DNA of 19,370 bases, from contig JAHZAR010000049.1 in NCBI GenBank assembly GCA_019423835.1, positions 1 to 19,370 of the forward strand. Direction: 5' to 3'. The notes under the pieces are model-generated. The model made no database searches. It saw nothing but the letters and a program-made list of their open reading frames with translations, and was not told the origin of the DNA. This DNA is from Clostridiales bacterium. Its GTDB lineage: Bacteria; Bacillota; Clostridia; Lachnospirales; Lachnospiraceae. A program made the translations under genes and the position numbers. Position 1 is the stretch's first letter. Each line of letters opens with the position of its first letter. This document shows positions 7,561 to 15,711 of this stretch, in pieces.

Positions 7561-7620
7561 GCCTGCATGGCCCGATGATAAACTATTAAAACGGGCGGCA
7601 GGCCTTTTGCGTCTGCCTGC
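7561..7620 (+). ncRNA. Candidate cis-regulatory RNA with two mutually exclusive hairpins
   Basis: GCCTGC (7561-7566) can pair with GCAGGC (7598-7603), reinforced inside by GCCCG (7570-7574) with CGGGC (7592-7596), giving an 11-bp interrupted stem followed by CTTTT. The same GCAGGC can instead pair with a second GCCTGC at 7615-7620. One arm with two possible partners is the layout of a riboswitch or attenuator. A perfect TTGACA lies at 7525-7530, but no good -10 is found at the right distance. No known RNA class is recognised. It ends about 50 bases before the DUF2798 gene. Confidence 0.35.
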
Positions 7621-7671
7621 AGGATAAAGACGAGAACAGAAAGAAGCCGGAAAGAAAAAGGAGAGAAACGT

Positions 7672-8175
7672 ATGCCGAAAAACAGAAGAGAGAGTTTTAT
7701 TTATACAGTGATGATGTGTTTTGTGATGGTACTCTGGATGAGTATTTACAATGTAGCTCTTCACGAGGGAGGACTGTCATTTTCCGTCCTCACTGACGCC
7801 TGGCTGGGATTTCCGGTTGCCTATGTGTTTGCCATGTGCTGTGACTGGTTTCTGGTTTCGGGCCTGGCCAAGGGCTTTGCCTTCCGCTTTCTTGTAAAGC
7901 CGGGAGTATCCAGCCCGATCCGCATGGTGATCGCAGTATCAAGCTGCATGGTAGTCCCTATGGTGTTTATCATGTCCCTGTACGGGGCAGCGGAGGCCTG
8001 TGTGAGAACAGGAGAGTGGGGGACTCTGCTTTTTATCTGGGCTTTTAATATTCCGCGAAATTTCATTATGGCCCTGCCATTTCAGCTTCTGATAGCAGGA
8101 CCGATGGTGCGCTTCCTCTTTAGGCGTGCATTCCCGGAGGGAAGCATCATCATGACAGGTGAAGCCAAAAGCTGA
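7672..8175 (+). CDS. DUF2798-like small integral membrane protein
   Basis: A 167-residue protein with four likely membrane helices (about residues 10-30, 44-66, 84-106 and 118-145) and an internal twofold look, with N-terminal MPKNRRESFIYTVMMCFVMV-type and later IRMVIAVSSCMVVPMVF-type helices. This matches the DUF2798 pattern; the function is unknown. Conserved-looking features are WMSIYN in the first loop, FPVAYVFA in the second helix and the NIPRNFIMALPFQLLIAGP segment. AAGGAGAG lies about 7 bases before the ATG. It stands alone, between the candidate RNA and a long hairpin, so it is probably a single-gene unit with its own control. Confidence 0.75.
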   Translation: MPKNRRESFIYTVMMCFVMVLWMSIYNVALHEGGLSFSVLTDAWLGFPVAYVFAMCCDWFLVSGLAKGFAFRFLVKPGVSSPIRMVIAVSSCMVVPMVFIMSLYGAAEACVRTGEWGTLLFIWAFNIPRNFIMALPFQLLIAGPMVRFLFRRAFPEGSIIMTGEAKS

Positions 8176-8198
8176 TGGGCAGTACGGCAGAGCCAGGC

Positions 8199-8236
8199 GA
8201 CAGGGAAGACTTCCTGAAAGGGAAGTCTTCCCTGTC
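8199..8236. terminator. Long hairpin after the DUF2798 gene, probable terminator
   Basis: A perfect 16-bp stem pairs 8199-8214 with 8221-8236 around a 6-base loop. It sits 24 bases after the stop codon, where a terminator is expected, but no T-run follows on either strand, so termination would be weak or the hairpin may mainly protect the transcript end. Confidence 0.5.
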
Positions 8237-8309
8237 TGCGATCAGAAAACATATTGGGACAGTCCAATAGTTGACAATACAACTTTTGGAAGAAACTTTT
8301 ATTTCCTAC

Positions 8310-8338
8310 TTGACAATAAAAAAAAATCCTACTATACT
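8310..8338 (+). promoter_or_regulatory. Strong sigma-A promoter of the marR-ABC operon
   Basis: TTGACA at 8310-8315 and TATACT at 8333-8338 are separated by 17 bases, including an A9 tract. The region is flanked by an inverted repeat AACTTTTG (8281-8288) and CAAAAGTT (8341-8348), the second copy lying at the expected transcription start. An upstream dyad ATTGG/CCAAT (8253-8268) and another TTGACAATA at 8271 are also present. These are candidate autoregulatory MarR sites. Confidence 0.8.
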
Positions 8339-8417
8339 TTCAAAAGTTAGGTAGCGAACAATTCAATTTCCGCAGAGACAGATCAATGCGGGCCTGCTTT
8401 AAGACGGAAGTGAAGCT

Positions 8418-8963
8418 ATGTGCACGACAGCAGAAGACTGCAGTGAACAACTCTGCTGCAGGAATGCGGGACGGATGGTGAATATCCTGTCAAATCAGCT
8501 GAAACGCCATTTTATCGTCCCGGTGGATGACAGTGGGCTGACGATGCTTCAGCGCCATATGCTCCATTTTATTATCCTGGCCTCCATGCACAGGGAGATT
8601 TATCAGAAGGATGTGGAGGCAGAGTTTCACATCAGGAAGTCCACGGCTACAGGGATGATGCAGCTTCTGGAGAAAAACGGCTTTATACGCCGTGAGAGCG
8701 TAAAGCGGGATGCCCGGCTGAAAAGGGTGGTCCCCACTGAGAAAGCCCTGGCCCTCAGGAACGGGGTGCTTGAGGACATCAGAAATGTGGAGAAAAAGAT
8801 GCTTGAGGGCATTGAGCCGGAAGAGCTTGAAATTTGTATCCGCGTGATGAACCAGATGTCCCGTAATCTTTCATGCGGGGAACAGGACTGCAAGGCACAG
8901 GGATTTCACGGCAGAGAATTCCCTAAGGAAGTCCATTCCTGCACAGAAAATGACAACAAGTAA
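8418..8963 (+). CDS. MarR family transcriptional regulator with Cys-rich ends
   Basis: A 181-residue winged-helix regulator. The recognition region is VEAEFHIRKSTATGMMQLLEKNGFI, followed by a wing (RESVKRDARLKRVVPTEKA) of MarR type. The N-terminus carries four cysteines in 14 residues (MCTTAEDCSEQLCC) and the C-terminus has SCGEQDC, so a thiol or metal sensing mode is possible (inference). The start is ATG 8418 after a weak GGAAG; a second ATG at 8475 (MVNILSNQ) would remove the N-terminal cysteines. It is followed 18 bases later by the ABC exporter genes and most likely represses the whole operon, with drug-like or bile-like inducers being usual for such pairs. Confidence 0.88.
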   Translation: MCTTAEDCSEQLCCRNAGRMVNILSNQLKRHFIVPVDDSGLTMLQRHMLHFIILASMHREIYQKDVEAEFHIRKSTATGMMQLLEKNGFIRRESVKRDARLKRVVPTEKALALRNGVLEDIRNVEKKMLEGIEPEELEICIRVMNQMSRNLSCGEQDCKAQGFHGREFPKEVHSCTENDNK

Positions 8964-8981
8964 TTGCACAAGGAGGAAACC

Positions 8982-10715
8982 ATGAACAGAAAACTGTTTA
9001 AATCCATCCGGGAATATAAACGGGAGTCCATTCTGGCGCCTGTGTTCGTGATCCTGGAAGTTTTAATGGAAGTTTTGATTCCGCTGCAGATGGCAAAGAT
9101 CATTGATGTAGGTATCCAGAACGGAGACTTGTCCTATATCATTATGATGGGTGCCATTCTGGTTGTCATGGCAATGCTCGCCCTGTTTTTCGGCGCTATG
9201 GCCGGAAAATTTGCGGCAGTTGCAGCGGCAGGATATGCCAAAAACCTGCGCCATGATATTTTCTACAAGATACAGGATTTTTCTTTTAAAAACATTGACC
9301 ACTTTTCCACTTCGAGCCTTGTAACGAGACTTACGACAGATATTACGAACGTTCAGCTCGCCTATATGATGAGCGTAAGACTGCTGGCCAGGGCTCCGAT
9401 TATGATCATTCTCTCTCTGGTGATGATCCTTACAATCAATGTGGAAATTTCCATTGCACTGCTGATTCTGATCCCCATTCTGGGCGGAATCCTCATGTTT
9501 ATAGCAAAGAAGGCTCATCCTCATTTTATCAAGGTGTTTGATGAGTACGACGTGCTGAACAATTCCGTTCAGGAGAATGTAAACGCTGCCCGCGTGGTAA
9601 AGGCCTATGTCCGTGAGGATTATGAGATTGAGAAATTCCATGGAGTTTCCAAGCTGGTGTACACACTGTTTACAAAGGCGGAGAAGATTGTGGCCTGGAA
9701 TGCTCCTACCATGCAGTTCTTTATGTACGGCGTCATTCTTCTGATGGTTTCGGTCGGCGGGCGGAGTATCATCAATCAGACTATGGAGACAGGAGAGCTT
9801 ACAAGCGTGATTGTGTATGCACTTCAGATTCTCATGTCGCTGATGATGGTAACCTTCGTGTTCGTTATGATTATGATTGCCGAGGCTTCCACAGACCGTA
9901 TTGCGGAGGTGCTCGATGAGGTTCCTGAGATGCAGGATCCGGCTGATGCAGTGAAAGAAGTGCCCAACGGAGACATTGATTTTGAGAATGTGTCCTTCAG
10001 CTACGGCGGTAAGGGAGGCAACCTCTCCCTGAAAAATATCAATCTCCACATCAAGTCCGGCCAGACAGTCGGAATCATCGGAGGAACAGGAAGTGCTAAA
10101 ACCTCCCTTGTAAATCTGATCCCAAGGCTCTACGATGTGACAGAGGGCTGTGTGAAGGTCGGGGGTATTGACGTCAGGGCATACGGACTGGAAGAACTGA
10201 GGGATCAGGTTTCCATGGTTCTTCAGAAAAATGTACTCTTTACGGGAAGCATCTACGACAATATCCGCTGGGGAGACGAGAACGCCAGTGACGAGGAGGT
10301 TCAGAGAGTCTGTAAGCTGGCTCAGGCTGACGGCTTTGTGAGGGAGTTCCCTGCCGGCTACAATACCATTATTGTGGAGGGCGGAAACAACGTGTCGGGC
10401 GGTCAGAAGCAGAGACTCTGTATTGCGAGAGCCCTGTTAAAGAAGCCGAAAATCCTGATTCTCGATGACTCTACCAGTGCGGTTGATACGAAGACGGATG
10501 CTCTGATTCGGAAGGCCTTCCGGGAGGAGATTCCGGATACCACGAAGATTATCATTGCTCAGAGAGTTTCCTCTGTGGAGGATGCAGACATGATTACCGT
10601 CATGGAGAAGGGTATGATAAATGGTATCGGCACGTCTGAGGAGCTGCTCAAAACAAACGCAATCTACCGTGAGGTATACGAGTCACAGGTCAAGGGAGGT
10701 GAGGATGATGAGTAA
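8982..10715 (+). CDS. Heterodimeric ABC exporter, half with degenerate ATPase site
   Basis: A 577-residue half-transporter: six membrane helices (about 1-310) then an ATP-binding domain. Walker A is GGTGSAKT (367-374), Q-loop Q415, signature VSGGQ (471-475) and Walker B ILILDD (491-496). The catalytic glutamate after Walker B is Asp (D496) and the switch histidine is Gln (Q527 in IIIAQRVSS), so its own site should be non-hydrolytic. This is the pattern of TM287 in the TM287/288 exporter and of similar Firmicute multidrug pairs. Start ATG 8982 follows AGGAGG by 5 bases; an upstream TTG at 8964 is ignored. Its last bases overlap the next start. Confidence 0.93.
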   Translation: MNRKLFKSIREYKRESILAPVFVILEVLMEVLIPLQMAKIIDVGIQNGDLSYIIMMGAILVVMAMLALFFGAMAGKFAAVAAAGYAKNLRHDIFYKIQDFSFKNIDHFSTSSLVTRLTTDITNVQLAYMMSVRLLARAPIMIILSLVMILTINVEISIALLILIPILGGILMFIAKKAHPHFIKVFDEYDVLNNSVQENVNAARVVKAYVREDYEIEKFHGVSKLVYTLFTKAEKIVAWNAPTMQFFMYGVILLMVSVGGRSIINQTMETGELTSVIVYALQILMSLMMVTFVFVMIMIAEASTDRIAEVLDEVPEMQDPADAVKEVPNGDIDFENVSFSYGGKGGNLSLKNINLHIKSGQTVGIIGGTGSAKTSLVNLIPRLYDVTEGCVKVGGIDVRAYGLEELRDQVSMVLQKNVLFTGSIYDNIRWGDENASDEEVQRVCKLAQADGFVREFPAGYNTIIVEGGNNVSGGQKQRLCIARALLKKPKILILDDSTSAVDTKTDALIRKAFREEIPDTTKIIIAQRVSSVEDADMITVMEKGMINGIGTSEELLKTNAIYREVYESQVKGGEDDE

Positions 10716-12597
10716 GATGCAGAAACCGAGAGTGACAAAAGATACATTAGTGACAGGAAAAAGACTTCTCGGATATGTGCTGAGAGATTATAAGCTGCGC
10801 TTTATCGGAGTGTTCTGCTGTATTCTTATAAGCTCCATTGCATCCATTTCCGTATCACTGTCGCTGAAATTCCTGCTGGACGATTACATTATCCCGCTGA
10901 TTGGACAGCAGAATCCAAATTACACAGAGCTTTACGGGGCGCTGACTGTACTGGGAACCATTTTCCTCTGCGGCGTGGTGGCAACCTTTATCTATACGAG
11001 GCTGATGGTATTTATCGGCCAGGGTGTTTTAAAGAAGGTCAGGGATGAGATGTTCGAGCACATGCAGAAGCTTCCTATCCGCTACTTTGACCAAAACACA
11101 AACGGCTCTATCATGAGTCTTTACACGAACGATACAGATACCCTGCGGCAGATGATCAATCAGTCGATTCCTCAGGTGCTTCAGTCCCTGCTGACGGTGG
11201 TTGTGACCTTTATCTCCATGCTGGTATTAAGCCCGCTTTTAACTGTCCTTGCCGTTGTCATGATCGGAGTTATGCTGTTTGTGACAAGAACCATCGGAGG
11301 AAACAGCGGAAAATATTTCCTCAGGCAGCAGCTTGCCATCGCCGACGTAACCGGCTTTGTGGAGGAGCACATGAACGGTCAGAGGGTGATCAAGGTGTTC
11401 AACCACGAGCGCATCGCAGAGGAGGAGTTTGACGAGCTGAATGAAAAGCTGTTCCACAGTGCTGCCAATGCAAATACTTATGCCAATATGATGGGACCGG
11501 TAATCGGAAACATCGGAAATCTGCAGTTTGTTCTGACAGCCGTCTTGGGAGGTTTCCTCTCTGTCATGGGAATCGGAGGAATTACTCTGGGTGTCATGGC
11601 ATCCTATCTGCAGTTTACAAAGAGCTTTACACAGCCGTTCATGTCCATCGCCCAGCAGTTTAACTCCATTGTCATGGCGCTTGCCGGAGCAGAGCGGATC
11701 TTCCGCATGATGGACGAGGAGCCGGAGGTGGATGAGGGATATGTAACCCTGGTAAACGCCAGAAAAGACGCAGACGGAACGATTACAGAGTGTAAGGAGC
11801 GCACAGGAATGTGGGCCTGGAAGCATCCGCACCAGGCGGACGGCACCGTTACCTACACAGAGCTGAAGGGTGATGTGCGCTTCTTTGATATGACCTTTGG
11901 CTATACAGATGAGAAGATGGTTCTCCATGACCTGACCCTCTATGCGAAGCCCGGCCAGAAGCTGGCCTTTGTAGGTTCCACCGGGGCCGGAAAGACCACT
12001 ATCACAAACCTGATCAACCGATTCTACGATGTGCAGGACGGAAAAATCCGCTATGACGGGATCAATATCAACAAGATCAAGAAGGCAGATCTGCGCCGTT
12101 CTCTTGGAATTGTGCTTCAGGATACCCACCTGTTTACAGGAACCATTATGGATAATATCCGATATGGAAAGCTGGATGCGACGGATGAGGAAGTATTTGC
12201 GGCAGCTCAGCTGGCCCATGCGGATCAGTTCATCAAGATGCTTCCAAAGGGCTATGACACGATGCTGACCAACGACGGCGAGGAGCTGTCACAGGGTCAG
12301 AGACAGCTGTTAGCCATCGCCAGGGCCGCAGTAGCCAATCCGCCGGTTCTGATTCTCGATGAGGCCACCTCAAGCATTGACACAAGAACTGAGCAGATTG
12401 TTCAGAAAGGTATGGATAACCTGATGAAGGGCAGAACCGTATTCGTCATCGCACACAGGCTGTCTACCATCAGAAACAGCGACGCCATCATGGTTCTGGA
12501 ACACGGCCGGATCGTGGAGAGAGGAAGCCATGAGGATTTAATTAAAGAAAAAGGAATCTACTATCAGCTCTACACAGGAAAGCTGGAGTTGGATTAG
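10708..12597 (+). CDS. Heterodimeric ABC exporter, catalytic half
   Basis: A 629-residue half-transporter, partner of the preceding gene. It has six membrane helices (to about residue 320), then an ATP-binding domain with Walker A GSTGAGKT (423-430), Q471, signature LSQGQ (527-531), Walker B VLILDE (547-552, E552) and H583. Its catalytic residues are intact, while the signature is LSQGQ instead of LSGGQ, as in TM288; so the site made by its Walker motifs and the partner's VSGGQ is the hydrolysing one. A polar insert of about 40 residues (343-386, with KERTGMWAWKHPHQADG) separates the two domains. Start ATG 10708 has GGAGGT 7 bases upstream (10705 is an alternative) and overlaps the previous stop by 8 bases. 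Substrate unknown. Confidence 0.93.
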   Translation: MSKMQKPRVTKDTLVTGKRLLGYVLRDYKLRFIGVFCCILISSIASISVSLSLKFLLDDYIIPLIGQQNPNYTELYGALTVLGTIFLCGVVATFIYTRLMVFIGQGVLKKVRDEMFEHMQKLPIRYFDQNTNGSIMSLYTNDTDTLRQMINQSIPQVLQSLLTVVVTFISMLVLSPLLTVLAVVMIGVMLFVTRTIGGNSGKYFLRQQLAIADVTGFVEEHMNGQRVIKVFNHERIAEEEFDELNEKLFHSAANANTYANMMGPVIGNIGNLQFVLTAVLGGFLSVMGIGGITLGVMASYLQFTKSFTQPFMSIAQQFNSIVMALAGAERIFRMMDEEPEVDEGYVTLVNARKDADGTITECKERTGMWAWKHPHQADGTVTYTELKGDVRFFDMTFGYTDEKMVLHDLTLYAKPGQKLAFVGSTGAGKTTITNLINRFYDVQDGKIRYDGININKIKKADLRRSLGIVLQDTHLFTGTIMDNIRYGKLDATDEEVFAAAQLAHADQFIKMLPKGYDTMLTNDGEELSQGQRQLLAIARAAVANPPVLILDEATSSIDTRTEQIVQKGMDNLMKGRTVFVIAHRLSTIRNSDAIMVLEHGRIVERGSHEDLIKEKGIYYQLYTGKLELD

Positions 12598-12606
12598 TGG
12601 TGTGAG

Positions 12607-12662
12607 AAAAAAGAGGAAGATTTTCAGTTCCAGCGAAGTCACTGAAAATCTTCCTCTTTTTT
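12607..12662. terminator. Bidirectional terminator between the ABC operon and treR
   Basis: A perfect 22-bp stem pairs 12607-12628 with 12641-12662 around a 12-base loop. The stem ends in six A on the left and six T on the right, so it works as a rho-independent terminator in both directions for the convergent ABC and treR units. Confidence 0.95.
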
Positions 12663-12706
12663 CTTTGGGGGAGGGCATATCCGCCGCATTCCCCCTCCTC
12701 CCCTTC

Positions 12707-13429
12707 TTATTTTCTCCTCACTGCCGTATCCTGGAAGCAGAAGTAATCCGGTCTGTGCCGGGACTGGGTGTACTCAAACATTACTCCGTCTGCATCAAAG
12801 GTCTGGTTTGATATGACGGCAAGACAGTTGTAATCGCCTAACTCCAGATATTTCTCATCTATCTCCGTGACAAGTTCCACCGTCATTTTCCGTTTGCTGG
12901 TGACGATGGTCAGTCGGCATTCCTGTTCTAAGTAGCTGTAGATGGAATCCTCCGCAATTTCCTTTGTGAGCCCGCAGCATTTCTCCTTTAAAAACATGTT
13001 GATGTCCAGAATCAGCGCTTTTCCGTCCAGATAGCGGACGCGCTGAATATAGTAGAGCTCGCTTCCCACGGGAAAGCCTGAACGCCTGCTGATCCGCTCG
13101 TCGGCGTTCAGTTCCATGAAGCATACGACTCTGGTGCAGGCATTCAGGTGGTTTCTGGTAGCAGATTCCCGGAAGGATTCAATGCCGCCGATGGTGAAGG
13201 CGGCCTGCTCCACAGGCTGAAAGATCACGCGCACCCCAATGCCGTGAAGAGACTGGACATAGCCCTCTGCCGCCAGGGAAGAGATGGCCCGCCGGATTGT
13301 ATTTCGCGAACAGGAATAGGTCTCTGAGAGGATATTTTCCGACGGCAGAAGCGTCTGAAAGCCGTAGGTGGCATTTTCTATTTTTCGCTTCAGATCTCTG
13401 TAAATCTGTTCAAATTTTGCTTTTGGCAT
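12707..13429 (-). CDS. treR: Trehalose operon repressor, GntR/HutC family
   Basis: A 240-residue regulator with an N-terminal winged helix (FEQIYRDLKRKIENATYGFQ; LPSENILSETYSCSRNTIRRAISSLAAEGYV, residues ~6-60) and a C-terminal UTRA effector domain (~90-235). Length and sequence agree with TreR, which is released from DNA by trehalose-6-phosphate. It is divergent from the trehalose PTS gene, and two identical candidate operators sit at that promoter. Its start ATG at 13427-13429 has only a weak GGGAAG upstream. It ends 45 bases from the shared terminator. Identity as TreR rests on homology plus the neighbours; another sugar-phosphate HutC repressor is unlikely. Confidence 0.9.
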   Translation of the reverse strand: MPKAKFEQIYRDLKRKIENATYGFQTLLPSENILSETYSCSRNTIRRAISSLAAEGYVQSLHGIGVRVIFQPVEQAAFTIGGIESFRESATRNHLNACTRVVCFMELNADERISRRSGFPVGSELYYIQRVRYLDGKALILDINMFLKEKCCGLTKEIAEDSIYSYLEQECRLTIVTSKRKMTVELVTEIDEKYLELGDYNCLAVISNQTFDADGVMFEYTQSRHRPDYFCFQDTAVRRK

Positions 13430-13486
13430 AGGTAGTCACTTCCCGCTTTATGGTATAAATTTCGGGGTTTAGCCGAAACTAAATCA

Positions 13487-13515
13487 AGGATATTAAATAT
13501 AGAAGAAAAAGTCAA
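13487..13515 (-). promoter_or_regulatory. Candidate treR promoter
   Basis: On the minus strand TTGACT (13515-13510) and TATCCT (13492-13487) are 17 bases apart, with a leader of about 50 bases. That leader contains a dyad TTTCGG/CCGAAA at 13460-13478, of unknown role. Confidence 0.5.
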
Positions 13516-13535
13516 TGGATTTCAGGAAAAATTGA

Positions 13536-13564
13536 TTGACATGTTTAAACAAGTATGCTATAAA
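13536..13564 (+). promoter_or_regulatory. treP-treC promoter with built-in operator
   Basis: TTGACA (13536-13541) and TATAAA (13559-13564) are 17 bases apart. The spacer contains the perfect palindrome TGTTTAAACA at 13542-13551, so a bound repressor would block RNA polymerase. The leader of about 135 bases has a hairpin GGAGGA/TCCTCC at 13645-13664. Confidence 0.85.
13541..13554 (+). promoter_or_regulatory. TreR operator candidate 1
   Basis: ATGTTTAAACAAGT, identical to the copy at 13578-13591 and centred on the 10-bp palindrome TGTTTAAACA. It lies between the -35 and -10 of the treP promoter. The double palindromic layout is that known for TreR-controlled tre operons; the exact binding is inferred. 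Confidence 0.7.
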
Positions 13565-13577
13565 GGAATCACAGAAG

Positions 13578-13591
13578 ATGTTTAAACAAGT
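13578..13591 (+). promoter_or_regulatory. TreR operator candidate 2
   Basis: Second copy of ATGTTTAAACAAGT, 37 bases downstream of the first (about three and a half helical turns) and just after the expected transcription start, so binding there would block early elongation. Confidence 0.7.
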
Positions 13592-13706
13592 TGAGGCCGG
13601 TCAGAGAAACATGCCTTTGCCGGGGAACAACAGAGACACTCCCGGGAGGAATGCTGTATCCTCCTAAGAGCAGGGAAGGTCAAAAACAAAAAATGGAGGG
13701 GAAAAA

Positions 13707-15686
13707 ATGGGCAAGTACACAGAGGATTCCAGACAGCTCCTTGAGCTTGTCGGCGGCAGGGAAAACATAGCCGCGGTTTCACACTGCATGACCAGAATGC
13801 GCTTCGTGTTAAATGATCCGAAGAAGGCAGATGTGGAAAAAATTGAGGCATTAAAGGCGGTGAAGGGCAGCTTCACCCAGGCAGGTCAGTTCCAGGTAAT
13901 TATCGGGAATGATGTATCGCTCTTTTATAACGACTTTACTTCAGTGGCAGGCATCGAGGGAGTGTCCAAGGATGCGGTAAAACAGGCGGCCAAGAAAAAT
14001 CAGAACCCGCTTCAGAGGGCGATTGCGGTTCTGGCTGAGATCTTTGCTCCTCTGATTCCGGCTATTATTACAGGCGGTCTGATCCTGGGATTCAGAAACT
14101 GTATAGACAGCCTGTATCTGTTTGAGAATGGAACAAAGACACTCTGTGATTTAAGCCAGTTCTGGAAAGGTGTCGACTCATTTTTATGGCTGATTGGAGA
14201 GGCTGTGTTCCATGTGGGAATTCCAGTTGGAATCTGCTGGTCAGTGGCCAAGAAGATGGGAACGACCGAGATGCTTGGCATCGTCATGGGACTTACTCTG
14301 GTATCAAGCCAGCTTTTAAATGCCTACAGCGTGGCAGGCACGGCTGCGGCGGAGATTCCCAAATGGGATTTCGGTTTCTTCCAGATCAATATGATCGGTT
14401 ACCAGGCACAGGTAATTCCGGCTATGCTGGCAGCCTTTACCCTGGCCTATCTGGAACGCTTTTTCAAGAAGATTGTGCCTCAGGCCATCTCCATGATAGT
14501 CGTTCCCTTTTTAAGCCTGCTGCTGGCAGTGATGGCAGCCCACTGGGTGCTGGGACCCATTGGCTGGAAGATCGGCTCTGCCATCTCTTCCGTGGTCTAT
14601 GCGGGGATTACAGGCAGCTTTAAGGTGGTGTTTGCCGCAATTTTCGGCTTCGCCTATGCACCTCTTGTTATTACAGGACTTCACCATATGTCCAATGCCA
14701 TTGATCTTCAGCTCTGCGCCGACTATGGCGGAACCATGCTCTGGCCCATGATTGCTCTCTCCAATATTGCGCAGGGCTCAGCAGTTCTCGCCATGATCCG
14801 CCTTCAGAAGAAGAACACCAGGGCACAGGAGGTCAACGTACCGGCCTGCATTTCCTGCTACCTGGGCGTGACAGAGCCTGCGATTTTTGGTGTTAACTTA
14901 AAATATACCTTCCCATTTATCTGCGGCATGATAGGTTCCGCTGCGGCAGCTGTGATTTCAGTGGCAACAGGCACTACGGCCAATGCAGTGGGAGTGGGAG
15001 GACTTCCAGGCATCCTCTCTATTAAAGTGGCCTCCATGCCGACCTTTGCCATTGCCATGGCGGCTGCGATTGTCATTCCGTTTATTCTGACCATGCTGGT
15101 AGGACAGAAGAAGCTGTCAGCGGCTGACAGAGGAACGGTGGAAGGAGAGGTAAAAGGAATGACGGCGGAGAAGGAAGGGGAAGAAGCCGCAGCCCCAGAG
15201 CCGCAGAACGAGGATAAGGCACCGGAAAAGGGAAAGCTGGTGGCTTATCTGTCCGGTAAGGTGATTCCGATCGAGGAAGTCGGAGACGGTGTATTCTCAG
15301 CTAAGATTCTGGGCGACGGAATCGCCATTGAGCCGGAGAGCGATACAGTGGTAGCCCCCGCCAGGGTGACGGTTGCCGTGCTGATGCAGGAGTCCAGGCA
15401 TGCAGTAGGACTTGTGATGGAGGACGGAAGAGAGCTTCTGATCCATGTGGGGCTTGACACCGTGCAGATGAATGGAGATGGTTTTGAGTATCTGGTAAAG
15501 CAGGGAGATGTGGTGGAGGCAGGAACGCCGCTCATCCGTTTTGACCGTGACAAGATTCAGAAAGCCGGAAAGCGTGATATTACTATCATGGCTGTGACAG
15601 ACGGTACCGGGCGGGGAGCTTTAAGATACAGAACCGGAATGGATGCACAGGCGGGAAAAACCGTTGTGGCAGAGATGGAGGAATAG
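13707..15686 (+). CDS. treP: Trehalose-specific PTS EIIBCA permease
   Basis: A 659-residue PTS transporter that takes up trehalose and phosphorylates it to trehalose-6-phosphate. The IIB domain (1-~90) has the phospho-acceptor C27 in SHCMTRMRF. The IIC domain (~100-465) has many membrane helices and the substrate-site LGVTEPAIFGVN stretch. After a Glu/Ala/Pro-rich linker (~470-508) comes a glucose-type IIA domain with H565 and the active H580 (LLIHVGLDTV). The well-known Bacillus subtilis TreP lacks IIA, so this version is self-sufficient down to HPr. GGAGGGG lies 6 bases before ATG. Trehalose specificity comes mainly from the downstream phosphotrehalase and treR, since IIBC domains for sucrose and other disaccharides look alike. 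Confidence 0.92.
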   Translation: MGKYTEDSRQLLELVGGRENIAAVSHCMTRMRFVLNDPKKADVEKIEALKAVKGSFTQAGQFQVIIGNDVSLFYNDFTSVAGIEGVSKDAVKQAAKKNQNPLQRAIAVLAEIFAPLIPAIITGGLILGFRNCIDSLYLFENGTKTLCDLSQFWKGVDSFLWLIGEAVFHVGIPVGICWSVAKKMGTTEMLGIVMGLTLVSSQLLNAYSVAGTAAAEIPKWDFGFFQINMIGYQAQVIPAMLAAFTLAYLERFFKKIVPQAISMIVVPFLSLLLAVMAAHWVLGPIGWKIGSAISSVVYAGITGSFKVVFAAIFGFAYAPLVITGLHHMSNAIDLQLCADYGGTMLWPMIALSNIAQGSAVLAMIRLQKKNTRAQEVNVPACISCYLGVTEPAIFGVNLKYTFPFICGMIGSAAAAVISVATGTTANAVGVGGLPGILSIKVASMPTFAIAMAAAIVIPFILTMLVGQKKLSAADRGTVEGEVKGMTAEKEGEEAAAPEPQNEDKAPEKGKLVAYLSGKVIPIEEVGDGVFSAKILGDGIAIEPESDTVVAPARVTVAVLMQESRHAVGLVMEDGRELLIHVGLDTVQMNGDGFEYLVKQGDVVEAGTPLIRFDRDKIQKAGKRDITIMAVTDGTGRGALRYRTGMDAQAGKTVVAEMEE

Positions 15687-15711
15687 AAAAACAGAGGAGA
15701 TGACAGGAGAG

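Noticed and set aside
7637..7653. 17-base stretch repeated at 17501-17517
   Set aside because: Purine-rich and without structure or shared context; chance or base-composition bias is enough to explain it.
9063..10049. 328-residue minus-strand open frame inside the first ABC gene
   Set aside because: His/Asn/Cys-rich composition typical of an antisense shadow; the plus strand encodes an unmistakable ABC transporter.
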